This document shows, piece after piece, positions 5,554-6,518 of a DNA stretch of 6,518 bases. How positions within the stretch are numbered: the first letter of the stretch is position 1; every line of letters begins with the position of its first letter. The notes under the pieces are model-generated. The model saw only the letters and a program-made list of their open reading frames with translations. It was not told where the DNA came from and did not search any database. Origin of the DNA: JBBIKU01 sp037445245. Its GTDB lineage: Bacteria; Chloroflexota; Anaerolineae; Anaerolineales; Anaerolineaceae. Location: positions 1-6,518 of the forward strand of contig JBBIKU010000137.1 of the NCBI GenBank assembly GCA_037445245.1, given 5' to 3'. The translations under genes were made by a program, and so were the position numbers.

Positions 5554-6518
5554 GTGGACGCATGGGAAAGGTTGGCAATCTTACATCAAGCAGCCGAATC
5601 CGAAGTGGACAACGAACCACCACTGCCGCCGGACACGGGGAACCCCCCTCAATTGTCTGATGGAATGGGCCGGGCTGATCTTAGCCGGGTGGACTGCCGG
5701 CTTTCGATGCCCATCCACTATGCCGCCCTGCCCGGCGACAAGCGCATCCCGCTGTTGAAGACCGTGCTGACCTCTGCTTGCGAGCGCAATTGCAATTATT
5801 GTGCTTTTCGCGCCGGCAGAGATTTTGCTCGCACCTCCTTGAGCCCCGAAGAGCTGGCGAACCTCTCGCTGGCGCTGTGGCGCAAGGGTGCCATTCAGGG
5901 TGTCTTCCTCAGCTCGGGGTTGGCGGGAGGCGGTATGCGCACCCAGGAGCGGCTGTTGGCGACGGCGGAGATTTTGCGCCACAAACTGAATTTCCGCGGC
6001 TATGTTCACCTCAAGATCATGCCCGGAGCTGAATTGGCGCAAGTGGAGCGGGCAATGCAACTGGCTGACCGCGTCTCGGTCAATCTTGAGGCGCCCAGCG
6101 CTCTGCGTCTGGAAAAACTGGCACCGCAAAAACGGCTGGCGGAAGAATTGTTGCAACCGTTGCGCTGGGTGGAGGACATCCGGCGCAATCAGGCGGCGGA
6201 TTCTGCGGCTGGGCGCCGTATGCCTTCCAGCGCGACCCAGTTCGTGGTGGGGGCGGTGGGTGAGACGGATGTGGAACTGTTGCAGTTCACCGAATATCTC
6301 TATCGGCATTTGCGCTTGAGCCGGGTGTACTTCTCCGGTTTTACTCCCATTGAGGGTACTCCCTTCGAAGACCGCCCTGCGGTTAACCCATGGCGCACCT
6401 ACCGCCTCTACCAGGCATCCTTTTTGCTGCGCGATTACGGCTTCTCATTTGAAGAGCTTCCTTTCCGCGCCGGCGGTGATCTTCCCCTCGAGCGCGATCC
6501 TAAACAGGTGTGGGCACA
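5554..6518 (+). CDS. Radical SAM protein, putative DNA modification/repair family, 3'-truncated
   Basis: The frame stays open from TAG 5536 to the window end, giving 321 codons from GTG 5554. The [4Fe-4S] cluster motif C-x3-C-x2-C is C76, C80 and C83 in TSACERNCNYCAFRAGRDF. VFLSSGLAGGG and YVHLKIMPGAE follow, then VNLEAPSALRLEKLAP and TQFVVGAVGETD, as expected for strands of a radical SAM barrel. The end of the window, PLERDPKQVWA, still belongs to the family. This resembles the SplB-like group called putative DNA modification/repair radical SAM protein (TIGR03916), whose members often neighbour a uracil-DNA glycosylase-like gene; their reaction is not established. The N-terminus WERLAILHQAAESEVD fits that family, which favours GTG 5554 over the internal ATG 5707. 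With GTG placed right at the expected transcription start and no Shine-Dalgarno, translation is probably leaderless. Residues 21-50 are a Pro-rich, poorly conserved stretch. Confidence 0.8.
   Translation, partial: MDAWERLAILHQAAESEVDNEPPLPPDTGNPPQLSDGMGRADLSRVDCRLSMPIHYAALPGDKRIPLLKTVLTSACERNCNYCAFRAGRDFARTSLSPEELANLSLALWRKGAIQGVFLSSGLAGGGMRTQERLLATAEILRHKLNFRGYVHLKIMPGAELAQVERAMQLADRVSVNLEAPSALRLEKLAPQKRLAEELLQPLRWVEDIRRNQAADSAAGRRMPSSATQFVVGAVGETDVELLQFTEYLYRHLRLSRVYFSGFTPIEGTPFEDRPAVNPWRTYRLYQASFLLRDYGFSFEELPFRAGGDLPLERDPKQVWA

Noticed and set aside
5546..5758. 70-residue frame starting ATG 5546
   Set aside because: Its start overlaps the -10 hexamer and its frame conflicts with the radical SAM frame, which has a supported N-terminus.

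Overview
The window is bacterial DNA with moderately high GC and tightly packed genes. The set of families seen is one I associate with Chloroflexota (Anaerolineae-like) and similar deep-branching thermophile or metagenomic genomes: a protein of the type annotated 'quinate 5-dehydrogenase', a MobA-like nucleotidyltransferase, a PAP2 phosphatase, an S2P-like M50 protease, a DSD1-type PLP enzyme and a SplB-like radical SAM protein. The phylum is an inference. A run of 26 N at 1701-1726 shows this is a scaffolded draft assembly.

The core of the window is a selenocysteine locus. The gene at 2205-2963 encodes a peroxiredoxin fused to a glutaredoxin domain. Its reading frame holds a TGA at 2337-2339, exactly where the family has its peroxidatic cysteine (P-x3-T-x2-[C]). 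The protein reads normally on both sides of this codon, so TGA most likely encodes selenocysteine (U45). Only 49 nt after this gene lies a complete tRNA-Sec with anticodon TCA (3013-3106). It has an 8-bp acceptor stem, a 6-bp D stem with a 4-nt loop, and a long variable arm. A selenoprotein and the tRNA that decodes it are therefore side by side. Sequence just after the TGA can fold into a stem that may serve as the bacterial SECIS, though its exact structure is unresolved.

Layout: (1) 1-2027, a plus-strand operon with touching or overlapping genes: the 3' part of the quinate-5-dehydrogenase-like gene, the MobA-like nucleotidyltransferase with a TTG start, and the PAP2 phosphatase broken by the assembly gap. 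(2) 2028-2204, an intergenic region with two promoter candidates. (3) 2205-3106, the Sec-peroxiredoxin-glutaredoxin gene and tRNA-Sec. (4) 3136-4344, an M50 site-2-type membrane metalloprotease starting at TTG behind a strong ribosome binding site. (5) 4341-5447 on the minus strand, a PLP-dependent D-serine dehydratase/D-threonine aldolase family enzyme whose 3' end overlaps that of the protease. (6) 5448-5553, a divergent promoter region. (7) 5554 to the window end, a radical SAM protein related to the putative DNA modification/repair family, probably translated from a leaderless message.

The selenoprotein would reduce peroxides through its selenol and could be recharged in cis by its own CPDC glutaredoxin domain. 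SelA, SelB and SelD are required for this and must lie elsewhere, as none is in the window. The flanking genes show no obvious functional link to selenium.
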